This document shows positions 9,063-17,393 of a DNA stretch of 60,588 nt, in pieces (within the stretch, counting starts at the first letter, position 1; each line of letters opens with the position of its first letter). The stretch is from Aeromonas australiensis (GTDB lineage Bacteria; Pseudomonadota; Gammaproteobacteria; Enterobacterales; Aeromonadaceae). Location of the stretch: contig NZ_CDDH01000072.1 in assembly GCF_000819725.1 (NCBI RefSeq), forward strand, positions 1 through 60,588, written 5' to 3'. The notes under the pieces are model-generated. The model worked only from the letters and a program-made list of their open reading frames with translations. It ran no database searches and was not told where the DNA came from. The translations under genes and the position numbers were made by a program.

Positions 9063-9896
9063 TCATGCAGCCTTTGCCAGATGCTGTTTCGGTGTGTAGC
9101 CATCTAGCGCCATATTGGGCCGTTCATGGTTATAAACCCACAGCCATTGCGTTGCAAATTCTTGTAGTTCCTCCAGTGTGCCAAACAGGTGATGAGCCAA
9201 CCAATCGTAACGCACCGTTCTGTTAAACCGCTCTATGTACGCGTTCTGCTGGGGATTGCCAGGTTGGATATACCCCAAGGTGAGCCCCTGTTTCATCGCC
9301 CACTCCTTGAGCTCCTCGCTGATATATTCCGGGCCATTATCACACCGGATCATCGCTGGTTTGCCACGCCACTCGATCACCTGCTCCAGGGCTCGCTTGA
9401 CCCGCGAGGCAGGCAATGAAAAATCAACCTCTATGCACAGCGCCTCGCGATTAAAGTCATCGATCACATTAAACAGTCGCACCGACCGACCATCACTGAG
9501 CTGGTCATGCATAAAATCCATCGACCAGCACTGATTGGGCTTGTCTGGCACGGCCAATGCGTCCGGCTTTTCACGCACCAATCGCTTCTTGGGTTTGATC
9601 CGCATGTTCAGTTCAAGCTCCCGATAAATCCGGTAGACCCGCTTATGGTTCCAGCCAAACCCTTTGACATTGCGTAGATAGAGGAAGCAGAGGCCAAAGC
9701 CCCAATTACGCTGGCTGTCGGTGATACGCAGCAACCAATCCGCAATAAGCAGGTTTTCATCGGCAAGCACGGGTTGATAGCGATAACAGCCTTCGCTGAC
9801 CTTGAAGATGTTGCAGGCTAGCCTGATTGAGATGGCAAAGTGTGAAATCGCTTTGGTAGCCATCTCCCTGCGGGCAGATGGCGTTACCACTTTTTT
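9063..9896 (-). CDS. IS3-family transposase OrfB (DDE integrase domain)
   Basis: Catalytic core of the transposase. DDE residues are visible: D in [12 protein letters not shown] in [12 protein letters not shown], and E in [16 protein letters not shown] with the K/R-rich region after it. It ends with [19 protein letters not shown], typical of IS3 OrfB. Expression is expected by -1 frameshifting from orfA at the A6G run (9896-9890), which yields the OrfAB fusion; an internal ATG at 9863 is an alternative entry. Confidence 0.9.
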   Translation of the reverse strand, partial: KKVVTPSARREMATKAISHFAISIRLACNIFKVSEGCYRYQPVLADENLLIADWLLRITDSQRNWGFGLCFLYLRNVKGFGWNHKRVYRIYRELELNMRIKPKKRLVREKPDALAVPDKPNQCWSMDFMHDQLSDGRSVRLFNVIDDFNREALCIEVDFSLPASRVKRALEQVIEWRGKPAMIRCDNGPEYISEELKEWAMKQGLTLGYIQPGNPQQNAYIERFNRTVRYDWLAHHLFGTLEELQEFATQWLWVYNHERPNMALDGYTPKQHLAKAA

Positions 9897-10150
9897 GCCA
9901 TGGCCTCGGCGATGATCTCGGCCTTGAGGCGCTCCTCGGCATACATTTTCTTGAGGCGACGATTTTCCTCTTCCAGCTCTTTGAGGCGAGCCATGAGGGA
10001 GGCATCCATGCCACCGAATTTGGAGCGCCACTTGTAGAAAGTGGCGGAGCTGATGCCATGCTCACGGCACAGCTCGGGGACGGGTGAACCGGACTCGGCT
10101 TGCTTGAGAATGGCGATGATTTGGGCATCGCTAAAGCGTGATGTTTTCAT
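9884..10150 (-). CDS. IS3-family transposase OrfA (HTH)
   Basis: 88 residues from ATG 10150, preceded by AGGAGG. The HTH_Tnp_1 region is [20 protein letters not shown] then [21 protein letters not shown] leucine-zipper-like coiled coil follows ([20 protein letters not shown]). It ends with a classic A-AAA-AAG slippery site a few codons before its stop, feeding the -1 frame of orfB. Confidence 0.9.
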   Translation of the reverse strand: MKTSRFSDAQIIAILKQAESGSPVPELCREHGISSATFYKWRSKFGGMDASLMARLKELEEENRRLKKMYAEERLKAEIIAEAMAKKW

Positions 10151-10884
10151 GTAGAACCTCCTGCGTTCAAGATACGAGAAAATTCTACTTATGAGCACCC
10201 CAGTTTTTCGGGGGGATTACCTCTTCAAACGTTAATTAGCTCCCATAGCCCACAGGTCATAAATAAACTTGAGCTAACCAACGTGATCGTTGTATCTGGA
10301 AATGCTGCCATCCACCTAACTGATAGTAATAAGAATCTCACTAACTACCTTCGTAAACGACCAAACTTTGACATACTCAAGCTCTTGCTGAGCAACAAGA
10401 CCGTGCTCGTTGAAGGTACCACCGAAGAAATGCTGATCAACGCTATACTCTACCGTGACAATAAAAACGTAAGCAGTCTTGACGTAATATCTATTGAGCA
10501 AACAGGCTTTACAACATTCATGGACGTCTGGTTACAAGTCAATAAAGGTAATACTAAGAAGAGACTAAGTATCATTCGAGATTATGATGAGAATGACACT
10601 ACCAAGAAAATCCATGAAAAATACGATACCGATAACGACAATATTCGAGTAAGAACCACTACCAAATATACGCTCGAAGATGATCTTGCAGAGGCGGATG
10701 GGAACCTTGACCGCTTAAACACACTGTTTAATAAGCAGTGCCAAACCTCTGATGAAATGGCTGCGTTTCTGAAAAAGAGTAAAGCCGAAAGGATGCTCAA
10801 GATAGCTGACTCCATCTTAGATGAAGAAAACAAAAATCCGATCAAGCTACCCAAGCACATTCAAGAAGCCTTGGATTTCATGAA

Positions 10885-12339
10885 ATGATTGAGGTTCAAA
10901 TAGCCGGAGCTGGCGCAGGTAAGACTCATGGCCTAGCTGAGAAGATCATCAAGCATTATGATGCTTCATCATATAAGAAGATCTTTGCTATCACTTATAC
11001 CAACAACGCAGCGAAGAATATATCCAAAGCAATCATAAAACAACTCGGATACTTACCTGATAATATTGTGGTTTGCACCGTTCACAAGTTTCTACTGAAT
11101 GAGATCATTTACCCTTACTCGCCGTTCGTTTTAAATGAAGTGCATGTAAATTCCTCTCGCTGCAAAACGTATTCAAATTTCCCTCCAGGAAAGACTGACG
11201 AACAAAAGAAACGAGAATCTGCGAATACCATCAGCAGGCTAAAGAAGAAGGGTATTATACACGTTGACGAAACATATGCCGCTGCATGGAGGGTTGTGGA
11301 TGAAAACTACTCTAAACACAGCAGCCTGAAGAAGAAGTCCAAAGTCAGGAAGGTTCACAAACTACTAAGTAGTGCAATTGATAAAATTTTTCTCGACGAA
11401 GCTCAGGATCTTGATGCAATTGCTCTTAAGGCTTTTCAACAAATTGGCGAGAATTCGGTTGGTATCTACATGGTGGGAGACCCCAAGCAGGCAATAGATT
11501 ATCCAAAATCTTTCAAAGACTGGTTAGCTGCGAACAAAACCAACGAAAAATTTAAAGTACTACCGAATATAACGACTTCTCGTAGGGTTCCACAGAGAAT
11601 TCTTGACCTCTCAAACACCTTCTGCCCCAAAGGCCAAGAGCAAACTAGTTTGTCTGAAGTTGAAGGACGCCTAACATACGTCACTTCAGAAGATGACCAT
11701 TACGACCAAGTTCTCTGTCATCACATTGAGAATGGAAGCTTAGTTAGTATTTTCAGAAAAGAGGGTAACTACTCAACCAAGCAGGCGGGATCACTACCAG
11801 AGTTCGATCCAGAAGTAGAAGAACGCCTTATGAAGGAATTCCCGGAATACGAAGAAGACGTGGTCATATACGCATTGCAGCGCTATTTTTCCTCCTTGTT
11901 ATCCAGCAATGATAACAACACATCAATACGAAAATTTATTAGTAAGCTAGAGATTCCCTACGAGAAAGAACTGTTCAAGAAGCTTTGTCGAACAGCAGAG
12001 CAATTCAGTTCATCCAAGGATAATTCAGCCAGGTACACAATCAGCAGTATCCAAAGAACTAAGGGCTTAGAGTCGAAGGTGTGTGTCTTAGTCTTAACGC
12101 CAGCGATTTTCAAGTACTTGATGCAAGATGGCGTAACTAAATACAACAAGACTTGGAATATGGTCTATGTCGCGTTAACTCGCGCAGAATCTGAACTAGT
12201 TGTTGCTGTAGACATGGAATTACTTGGTAAAGAATATAAGCATGATGACATTGTTGAGAGCCTTGAATCTATTGGGTTTAAAGCGCTAAACCCAAATCAT
12301 CCAAGTCACAATGCCGAAGATAAATTGGAGAAAGCATAG
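10885..12339 (+). CDS. gajB: Gabija helicase-like protein GajB (UvrD/PcrA family)
   Basis: 484 residues, close to known GajB. Superfamily 1 helicase motifs: Walker A IAGAGAGKTHG (residues 6-16), motif Ia FAITYTNNAAKNI, Walker B IFLDEAQDLD (about 167), motif III YMVGDPKQAI, and motifs V/VI RTKGLESKVCVLVL and VYVALTRAESEL. The ATG at 10885 overlaps the gajA stop by 4 bases, so translation depends partly on gajA transcription through the IS. GajB senses or is activated by DNA ends and stimulates GajA. The gene is intact, but its partner is not. Base composition is AT-rich relative to the chromosome. Confidence 0.9.
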   Translation: MIEVQIAGAGAGKTHGLAEKIIKHYDASSYKKIFAITYTNNAAKNISKAIIKQLGYLPDNIVVCTVHKFLLNEIIYPYSPFVLNEVHVNSSRCKTYSNFPPGKTDEQKKRESANTISRLKKKGIIHVDETYAAAWRVVDENYSKHSSLKKKSKVRKVHKLLSSAIDKIFLDEAQDLDAIALKAFQQIGENSVGIYMVGDPKQAIDYPKSFKDWLAANKTNEKFKVLPNITTSRRVPQRILDLSNTFCPKGQEQTSLSEVEGRLTYVTSEDDHYDQVLCHHIENGSLVSIFRKEGNYSTKQAGSLPEFDPEVEERLMKEFPEYEEDVVIYALQRYFSSLLSSNDNNTSIRKFISKLEIPYEKELFKKLCRTAEQFSSSKDNSARYTISSIQRTKGLESKVCVLVLTPAIFKYLMQDGVTKYNKTWNMVYVALTRAESELVVAVDMELLGKEYKHDDIVESLESIGFKALNPNHPSHNAEDKLEKA

Positions 12340-12412
12340 TATCATCCAAAGATTATTGGCAAACATCCTCTTTGGGCTGGATTTGGACATGAAGATGATG
12401 GTGAAGATTACG

Positions 12413-12484
12413 TATAACAAGCGCAAGCACTCGGAACAATTTTCCGCTTCGCTACAAATTTTCCGGTGTTACGGGCGTTAACGC
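12413..12484 (+). other. attC-like recombination site after gajB
   Basis: A 72-base imperfect palindrome about 75 bases after gajB. It opens with TATAACAAGCGC and closes with TTACGGGCGTTAACGC, so outer TAAC pairs with GTTA. The inner arms GGAACAATTT (12433-12442) and AAATTTTCC (12456-12464) pair with one extra-helical base, around a GCTTCGC core loop. Length, order and the GGGCGTTA core resemble integron attC sites. The last bases of the core deviate from GTTRRRY, so the call is tentative. Confidence 0.55.
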
Positions 12485-12716
12485 AAAGTAGGAGTTCACG
12501 AGAACGTGAGTCGATTTGTCATTTAGAGGAAACGACAAAATTATTCCGATAGTCAGAAAGCATGTTCATGTTTTTGACATTCCAGAGTTTCTATTTATAA
12601 AAGATGTAAAAATCTCATGGCAATAGCGTGAGTCAATTGCGCTGCTTTTATGAACGACATTATTATCGTAAGCCATTGAATATAAAGATTATATTTGTGC
12701 TGTGATATACAAAAGT
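12485..12716. other. AT-rich tail of the island, no gene seen
   Basis: No coding region or RNA is recognised between the attC-like site and attR. The stretch is AT-rich like gajAB and unlike the chromosome to its right. Confidence 0.5.
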
Positions 12717-12747
12717 GAGGGTTCGAATCCGTCCCTCACCGCCAAAT
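12717..12747 (+). repeat. attR: second copy of tRNA-Ser 3' end
   Basis: Matches 5688-5718 in 30 of 31 bases, covering the T-arm, acceptor 3' strand, CCA and AAAT. No tRNA body precedes it. The single mismatch breaks one T-stem pair, consistent with the copy not being under selection as a tRNA. Confidence 0.85.
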
Positions 12748-12751
12748 CTAG

Positions 12752-12778
12752 AAAAACCGACCTCAGGGTCGGTTTTTT
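12752..12778 (+). terminator. Rho-independent terminator after attR
   Basis: Stem AAAACCGACC / GGTCGGTTTT with a short TCA-type loop and a T run. It was probably the original terminator of the tRNA-Ser gene before the island entered. Confidence 0.8.
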
Positions 12779-13139
12779 GCTATCTGAAAAACAAAACATC
12801 TGTGCCGAGCCAGGCACTGCTGCTCATCTACGCTCTTGCCACCCTATCTTGCAAAACCCTGATGGTTTTTTGCTTTCAAGCTGACACACATTGAACTGGC
12901 TGTCAGCACGTCTTATCGTGATCGCTGTCAGCAGCACCAGAAGTGGCTACCAGCCCGGGTTGCCAATGCCCCCCCGAACATCATCAGGCCAATATCCGGA
13001 TCGATATCCCCCTCTCTCACAAGCAAAGCAGCAAAAGAGTCGCTGCAACTGCGCAAACCCTGCGCCTCTCCAGCCACCTTGGGTGGCAGCCCCTTTAAAA
13101 ACAAATAAGTCAGTAATATCAACACCATAAAATCTTAAT
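12779..13139. other. Intergenic region before the TonB receptor cluster
   Basis: No gene is supported with confidence. A 66-codon minus-strand opening (12928-13128, MVLILLTYLFLKGLPPK...) starts next to the Fur-like site and has a hydrophobic N-terminus. It lacks a recognised family and ribosome site, so I leave it uncalled. Confidence 0.4.
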
Positions 13140-13158
13140 GATAACGATTTCCATTCAT
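13140..13158. promoter_or_regulatory. Fur-box-like operator upstream of the TonB receptor
   Basis: GATAACGATTTCCATTCAT matches the 19-bp Fur consensus GATAATGATAATCATTATC at 12 of 19 positions by eye. It lies about 65 bases before the receptor start, where it could cover a promoter. Confidence 0.5.
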
Positions 13159-13206
13159 TGTCAAGTGGTCGGGCCTCTGCAATAATGCCGCTCCTCAGGC
13201 TTAAAT

Positions 13207-13226
13207 AAAAACAATTATCATTATGA
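13207..13226. promoter_or_regulatory. Second Fur-box-like site overlapping the receptor start
   Basis: AAAAACAATTATCATTATGA contains ATTATCATTAT, 10 of 11 positions of the right part of the Fur consensus. It overlaps the ATG at 13223. No Shine-Dalgarno sequence is visible here, so the AT-rich operator replaces the usual ribosome site. Confidence 0.55.
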
Positions 13227-15361
13227 ACAAACTGCTTCAGGCATGGCCGGCACTCCTGTGTGCCTCCGCTGGCGCGGCCGATCTTCCCCCTGTGGAGAAG
13301 GCGCGCAGCGACGACACCATCATTGTCACCGGGCAACGGGTACAACAGAAACTCTCCGATGTTTCCGGCTCCATCACCGTTATCACCCAGGAAGAGCTGG
13401 ACCGTCAGGTCGCCAGCGAGCTGACCCATGTGTTTCGCAAGATCCCAGGGGTCTCGGTCACCGGCTCTGCCGGGCGACCGCAGAACATCAGCGTGCGCGG
13501 CATCGGTGGCAACCGCATCCTGCTGATCAAGGATGGAGTGCGCGTCAGCGATGGCTTTGGCGCCGACAACATCAATGACAAGGTGGGTCGCTTTAACTTC
13601 GATCTCGATGACATCAAGCAGATTGAGGTGGCCAAGGGGGCCGGCTCCTCCCTGCATGGCTCCGATGCCATCGGCGGCACCGTGGTGATGAATACCAAGC
13701 AACCGGAAGATTATCTGCAACAGCAGGATAGCTATCTGGCGGCCAAGACCCTCTACGGGGGCGACAGCAACAAGAAGAAGCTCAGCATGACCGGCGCGGT
13801 ACGGGCGCTGGAGAGCGAACATCTGTTGCGCCTCTCCGGCTGGCGCGGCAACGAAACCGCCAACTTTGAGGAGAACCGTATTCCGGCTGATCTGAATGGT
13901 ATGAGTGCCTCCACCAGCAGCCGCTTCCCCCTCAATGCCCATCACGCTCTGAGGCTGGAGCTGGACTACTACGAGGATCACGCCAAACGGCAGATGGGCC
14001 CAAAGGCGGTACCCCAACCCGATGGCAGCTGGGACGTGGTCGGTTTTCAGGAAGATGGTGAGCAGCGCACCCAGGGCGGCAAGTTCAGCTGGGAAGCCAA
14101 CGATCTGGGCATGATCGATACCCTCAACTGGAGCCTGTTTGGCAACCAGTCACGCAACGAAGCCAACCAGCGCCAGCTGCTGCGCAACGATGCCCTGAGC
14201 GGTTATCCCAGATATCGCAGCCAGCGCACCCTCTCTACATTCGAGGAGCTGCGCCTTGGCAGTGAGCTGGAGTTGCAGAGCAAGCTGACCACCGGCTCGC
14301 TGGATCACACCTTCAGCTACGGTGTGGAGCTGGAGCAGGCAAACCACGAGCGGCCGGTGAGCAATCTGACCCTGGAGAATGGCATCACCACCCAGGGACA
14401 GAAGGCCCCCTTCAGCAAGGCAGAGACCCGCCGCGATGGCATCTGGCTAAGCGATGTGATCGATCTGGGCAGCTGGCAGTTTACCCCGACCCTGCGCTTT
14501 GACCGCCAGCACCTGCGCGCACCGGACAGCAATCTGGCCGAGAACCACAGCGACCACCTCTCCCCCAGTGTGGCGGCCAGTTACCGCTTCAACGAAACAT
14601 GGCGCAGCTGGCTCAGCTATGCCAACGGCTTCCGCGCCCCCGCTTACGACCAGGTGTACGGCAACATTCCTCACTACTTTGCCATGCCGCCGTTCGAGAT
14701 CATTGCCAACCCCAACCTCAAGGAGGAGACCAGCCACAGCCTGGAGTGGGGAGTGAATGGCCAAAGCGACAACTGGAGCGTCAAACCGGCCGTTTTCTAC
14801 AACCGCTACTACAACTTCATCGACTGGCGCCAGATCGGTTTTCGCCTCGATGACGGTGTCTTCCTGCGCCAGTATCGCAACGTCGCCAAAGCAGAAACCT
14901 GGGGCGCCGAACTGGCCACCAGCCTCTGGCTGAGCGACGAGTGGGAACTGTCGACCAATCTGGCCTGGATGGATGGCAAGGATCACCGCGGCGAACCGCT
15001 GCGCACCCAGACACCGCTGGAGGGCAACACCACCCTGCGCTGGCAACAGCTCGACTGGGGGGTTGAGCTCAGTGGCAACTATGCCGCCGCCATGACCAAG
15101 GTGCCCCAGTGCGCCAATGGGCAGACTGGCTACAGCGGCGCCTGCCAGAGCAGCGCGGGCTGGTTCAGCCTGGATCTCACCGGCGACTGGCAGATCACCG
15201 AGGCGCTCAAGGTCAATGCCACCATCGGCAACCTGCTCGATACCCGCTATGTCCGCTATCAGGATGTAGCCGGACTGCCGGCTGGCAGCGACACCTCCCT
15301 CTACAGCCAGAGTGGCCGCTACCTGTCCGCCAGCCTCAGCTACCGTTTCGTGGGGATGTGA
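13223..15361 (+). CDS. TonB-dependent outer-membrane receptor (heme/hemoglobin type)
   Basis: 712 residues: short signal peptide (to ASAGA-A), then a plug domain (DDTIIVTGQRVQQKLSDVSG, VFRKIPGVSVTGSAGRPQNI, SVRGIGGNRILLIKDGVRV, GSSLHGSDAIGGTVVMNTK), then a 22-strand type barrel ending in an aromatic-rich terminal strand (LSASLSYRFVGM). GFRAPAYDQVYGN (about residue 467) and NPNLKEETSHSLEWG correspond to the FRAP and NPNL boxes conserved in heme receptors. Two Fur-box-like sites lie upstream. The stop overlaps the following peptidase gene (TGATG), suggesting cooperation between uptake and proteolysis. Ligand is inferred, not shown. Confidence 0.88.
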   Translation: MNKLLQAWPALLCASAGAADLPPVEKARSDDTIIVTGQRVQQKLSDVSGSITVITQEELDRQVASELTHVFRKIPGVSVTGSAGRPQNISVRGIGGNRILLIKDGVRVSDGFGADNINDKVGRFNFDLDDIKQIEVAKGAGSSLHGSDAIGGTVVMNTKQPEDYLQQQDSYLAAKTLYGGDSNKKKLSMTGAVRALESEHLLRLSGWRGNETANFEENRIPADLNGMSASTSSRFPLNAHHALRLELDYYEDHAKRQMGPKAVPQPDGSWDVVGFQEDGEQRTQGGKFSWEANDLGMIDTLNWSLFGNQSRNEANQRQLLRNDALSGYPRYRSQRTLSTFEELRLGSELELQSKLTTGSLDHTFSYGVELEQANHERPVSNLTLENGITTQGQKAPFSKAETRRDGIWLSDVIDLGSWQFTPTLRFDRQHLRAPDSNLAENHSDHLSPSVAASYRFNETWRSWLSYANGFRAPAYDQVYGNIPHYFAMPPFEIIANPNLKEETSHSLEWGVNGQSDNWSVKPAVFYNRYYNFIDWRQIGFRLDDGVFLRQYRNVAKAETWGAELATSLWLSDEWELSTNLAWMDGKDHRGEPLRTQTPLEGNTTLRWQQLDWGVELSGNYAAAMTKVPQCANGQTGYSGACQSSAGWFSLDLTGDWQITEALKVNATIGNLLDTRYVRYQDVAGLPAGSDTSLYSQSGRYLSASLSYRFVGM

Positions 15362-17367
15362 TGAAACATCATGCAATCATGGCGGCCCTGTTGGCCGCCC
15401 CGTTGGCATGGGGGCAAGAGGCCCTGCCACCGCCCATCCCGTCCCAGCCACACCTGATTTCAGGCAATCCCGTACGTCAGGATCCCTACTTCTGGTTACG
15501 GGACGAGAGCCGCAGCAACCCGGCCATACTCGACCTGCTCAAGCAGCAAAATCGCTGGAGCGAGCAGCAACTCGCCGCCCAGCAGCCGCTGGAAGCAACC
15601 TTGCGGGCCGAGTTTGCCCGTCATCCGGCAGGTGAAGCCGTACCGGACAACTGGCTTGTCCGCGGCGATCAGGCATGGCAACTGCGCGCGGATGGCTCAC
15701 TCTGGCAACGCCACGGGAGCAAGGTACAACAACGACTTCCCGCCAGAGCGGGTGAGGGCTATTACGACGCGGGTGGCTGGGCCCTGAGCCCGGATAACCG
15801 CACCCTGGCCATCGCCGAAGACAGGCGCGGCGATCTCGACTATCAGATCACCCTGCTCGATCTCCAGAGCGGCACGGCGCTGGCCAGTTTGGCGCAGCGC
15901 AGCGCTGATCTCGCCTGGTCACAAGATGGTCGCACCCTCTATACCATCGCCAACGAGCGCGACACCCTGCGCCCCTGGCAGCTGCGCGGCTGGCAGGATG
16001 GCCAGGAGCAGACCCTCTATGAGGAGCAGGATCCCGCCTGGCTGCTCAGCCTCTATCGCACCACGGATGGCCAGCATCTGGTGTTGCAGGGCAACAACCA
16101 CGACAGCTCGGATCAGTACCTGCTCGACTCGGGCAAGCCGCAGCAGGTCAAACCCCGCCAACGCGGGGTGGAATATTATCTCGACAGCCAATCCGGCTGG
16201 GTGATCAAGAGCAACCGGGAGGGGGCGTTTGCCCTCTACTCAGCCAGCACGCCGCTCGGTGAGTGGCAGCGCCTGTGGCCCGCCAAAGAGGAGGATCTCG
16301 GCGATCCCGAGAAGTGGCGACTGTTTGATCGCCATCTGGTGGTGCAGTTTCGCCAGCAGGGGGAGGATTGGCTCGCCCTGCTCGATCGCAACGGCCATGA
16401 ACGCCAGCGCCTGCCGCTGGCCAGTGGCGCCGGTACCGGCTGGCTGCAAGGAGAACATGACCCGGCCAGCGACCGTATTCTGGTGCGCAGTCAGGGCTTG
16501 AGCCAGCCCCCCGGCCAACGCTGGCTGGATTTAAACAGCGGCCAGTGGATCAACGACCGGCACACCGGTGACGACAAGGCAGAGCCCTATCAGAGCGAGC
16601 GGCGCTGGATCACCTCTGCCGATGGCACCCGGGTGCCTGTCTCGCTGGTGTGGCGCAAGGATCTGGCCCCCCGCGCCGTACTGCTCTACGGCTATGGCGC
16701 CTATGGCACGCCGATGCGCCCCTACTATCAGAAAGAGCTGTTAAGCCTGCTGGATCGGGGCTTTGTCTACGCCATCGCCCATGTGCGCGGCGGCGGCATG
16801 TTGGGGGAGCAGTGGACCCGCGATGGCCGCGGCATCCACAAGCAGAACGGCATCAGCGACTTTATCGCCGCCGGTAACACCCTGCGCCACTGGTCGCCCG
16901 ACTCAGCCCCCCTGCCCCTGTTTGCCATGGGGGGCAGCGCGGGAGGCACGCTGGTTGCTGCAGCCCTCAACCAGCAACCGACCCTCTTTAGCGGCGCCGT
17001 GTTGCAGGTTCCCTTCGTCGATATGCTCGGCACCATGAGCGATCCCGCCCTCCCCTTGACCCGTCAGGAGTATCAGGAGTGGGGCAATCCGGCCAAGCCC
17101 GCCGAATATCAGGCGATGCGCCGCATCAGCCCCTACGACAACCTGCACCGCGCCCCCTATCCGCCCCTGCTGGTCACCACTGCCTTGCATGACAGTCAGG
17201 TGCCCTACTGGGAGCCGGTCAAGTGGCTGGCCCGCCTGCGGGAGCACAGCACCGGCTCCGGTCCCTATCTGCTGCTAACCGAGCTGGAGGGAGGCCACCG
17301 CGCCGGTGGTGGTGATCGGGCTCGTGAATTTGCCTTCTTGTTGCACCTGGCGGGGATCAACCAATGA
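15361..17367 (+). CDS. Exported S9A serine peptidase (prolyl oligopeptidase / oligopeptidase B-like)
   Basis: 668 residues, starting at the ATG overlapping the receptor stop. A signal peptide (MAALLAAPLAWG-Q) suggests periplasmic or secreted location, unlike cytosolic PtrB. The N-terminal part begins with the family signature QDPYFWLRDESRSNPAIL and forms a beta-propeller. The C-terminal alpha/beta hydrolase has nucleophile Ser in AMGGSAGGTLVAAALN, then Asp in TALHDSQVPYWEPVKW and His in ELEGGHRAGGG. GGSAGG favours oligopeptidase B over prolyl oligopeptidase (GGSNGG). Likely trims peptides released by the metalloprotease next door. Confidence 0.87.
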   Translation: MKHHAIMAALLAAPLAWGQEALPPPIPSQPHLISGNPVRQDPYFWLRDESRSNPAILDLLKQQNRWSEQQLAAQQPLEATLRAEFARHPAGEAVPDNWLVRGDQAWQLRADGSLWQRHGSKVQQRLPARAGEGYYDAGGWALSPDNRTLAIAEDRRGDLDYQITLLDLQSGTALASLAQRSADLAWSQDGRTLYTIANERDTLRPWQLRGWQDGQEQTLYEEQDPAWLLSLYRTTDGQHLVLQGNNHDSSDQYLLDSGKPQQVKPRQRGVEYYLDSQSGWVIKSNREGAFALYSASTPLGEWQRLWPAKEEDLGDPEKWRLFDRHLVVQFRQQGEDWLALLDRNGHERQRLPLASGAGTGWLQGEHDPASDRILVRSQGLSQPPGQRWLDLNSGQWINDRHTGDDKAEPYQSERRWITSADGTRVPVSLVWRKDLAPRAVLLYGYGAYGTPMRPYYQKELLSLLDRGFVYAIAHVRGGGMLGEQWTRDGRGIHKQNGISDFIAAGNTLRHWSPDSAPLPLFAMGGSAGGTLVAAALNQQPTLFSGAVLQVPFVDMLGTMSDPALPLTRQEYQEWGNPAKPAEYQAMRRISPYDNLHRAPYPPLLVTTALHDSQVPYWEPVKWLARLREHSTGSGPYLLLTELEGGHRAGGGDRAREFAFLLHLAGINQ

Positions 17368-17393
17368 TCCAGCCATTGATTGGGAGTACCACT

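Larger units (their letters stand above)
9024..10221 (-). mobile_element. IS3-family insertion sequence (IS407-like), 1198 bp
   Basis: The ends are inverted repeats: GGTAATCCCCCC at the left and its complement GGGGGGATTACC at the right, continuing imperfectly for about 38 bases to TCTACTT. A 4-bp target duplication TCTT flanks it (9020-9023 and 10222-10225), the size usual for the IS407 subgroup. It encodes OrfA and OrfB on the minus strand, antisense to gajA. Ends, duplication and both frames look intact, so the insertion is probably recent and the element possibly active. Confidence 0.92.
7977..10888 (+). pseudogene. gajA: Gabija nuclease GajA (OLD-family ATPase-TOPRIM), interrupted by an IS
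   Basis: Two exon-like halves, 7977-9023 and 10226-10888, join in frame if the IS and one copy of its TCTT duplication are removed, giving 569 residues, close to known GajA. Left half: Walker A GENEAGKTNLF (residues 29-39) and Walker B/signature CCIEEPEAHLS near 315. The junction restores an ABC H-loop, LQTLISSHSPQV. Right half: TOPRIM motifs VLVEGTTEEML (about 407) and IIRDYDEND (about 466). GajA is a nucleotide-regulated DNA nuclease assembling with GajB in anti-phage defence. Its stop overlaps gajB (ATGA). As it stands, only an ATPase fragment ending in IS sequence can be made. Confidence 0.88.
5719..12716. mobile_element. Decayed genomic island in tRNA-Ser carrying a Gabija system
   Basis: About 7.0 kb bounded by attL/attR copies of the tRNA-Ser 3' end. 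It holds, in order, a frameshifted integrase remnant, a stretch of scraps, an IS200-like transposase gene, a Gabija pair with an IS3-family insertion in gajA, an attC-like hairpin and an AT-rich tail. The gajAB genes are visibly more AT-rich than the flanking chromosome, which supports horizontal acquisition. With the integrase broken, the island is probably no longer self-mobile. Confidence 0.8.

Noticed and set aside
9063..10198. Treating the IS transposase as an independent gene of the defence operon
   Set aside because: Inverted repeats and target duplication show it is an insertion antisense to gajA.
12928..13128. 66-codon minus-strand ORF beside the Fur-like site
   Set aside because: Hydrophobic start is suggestive, but there is no ribosome site, no family, and the end runs into low-quality composition.
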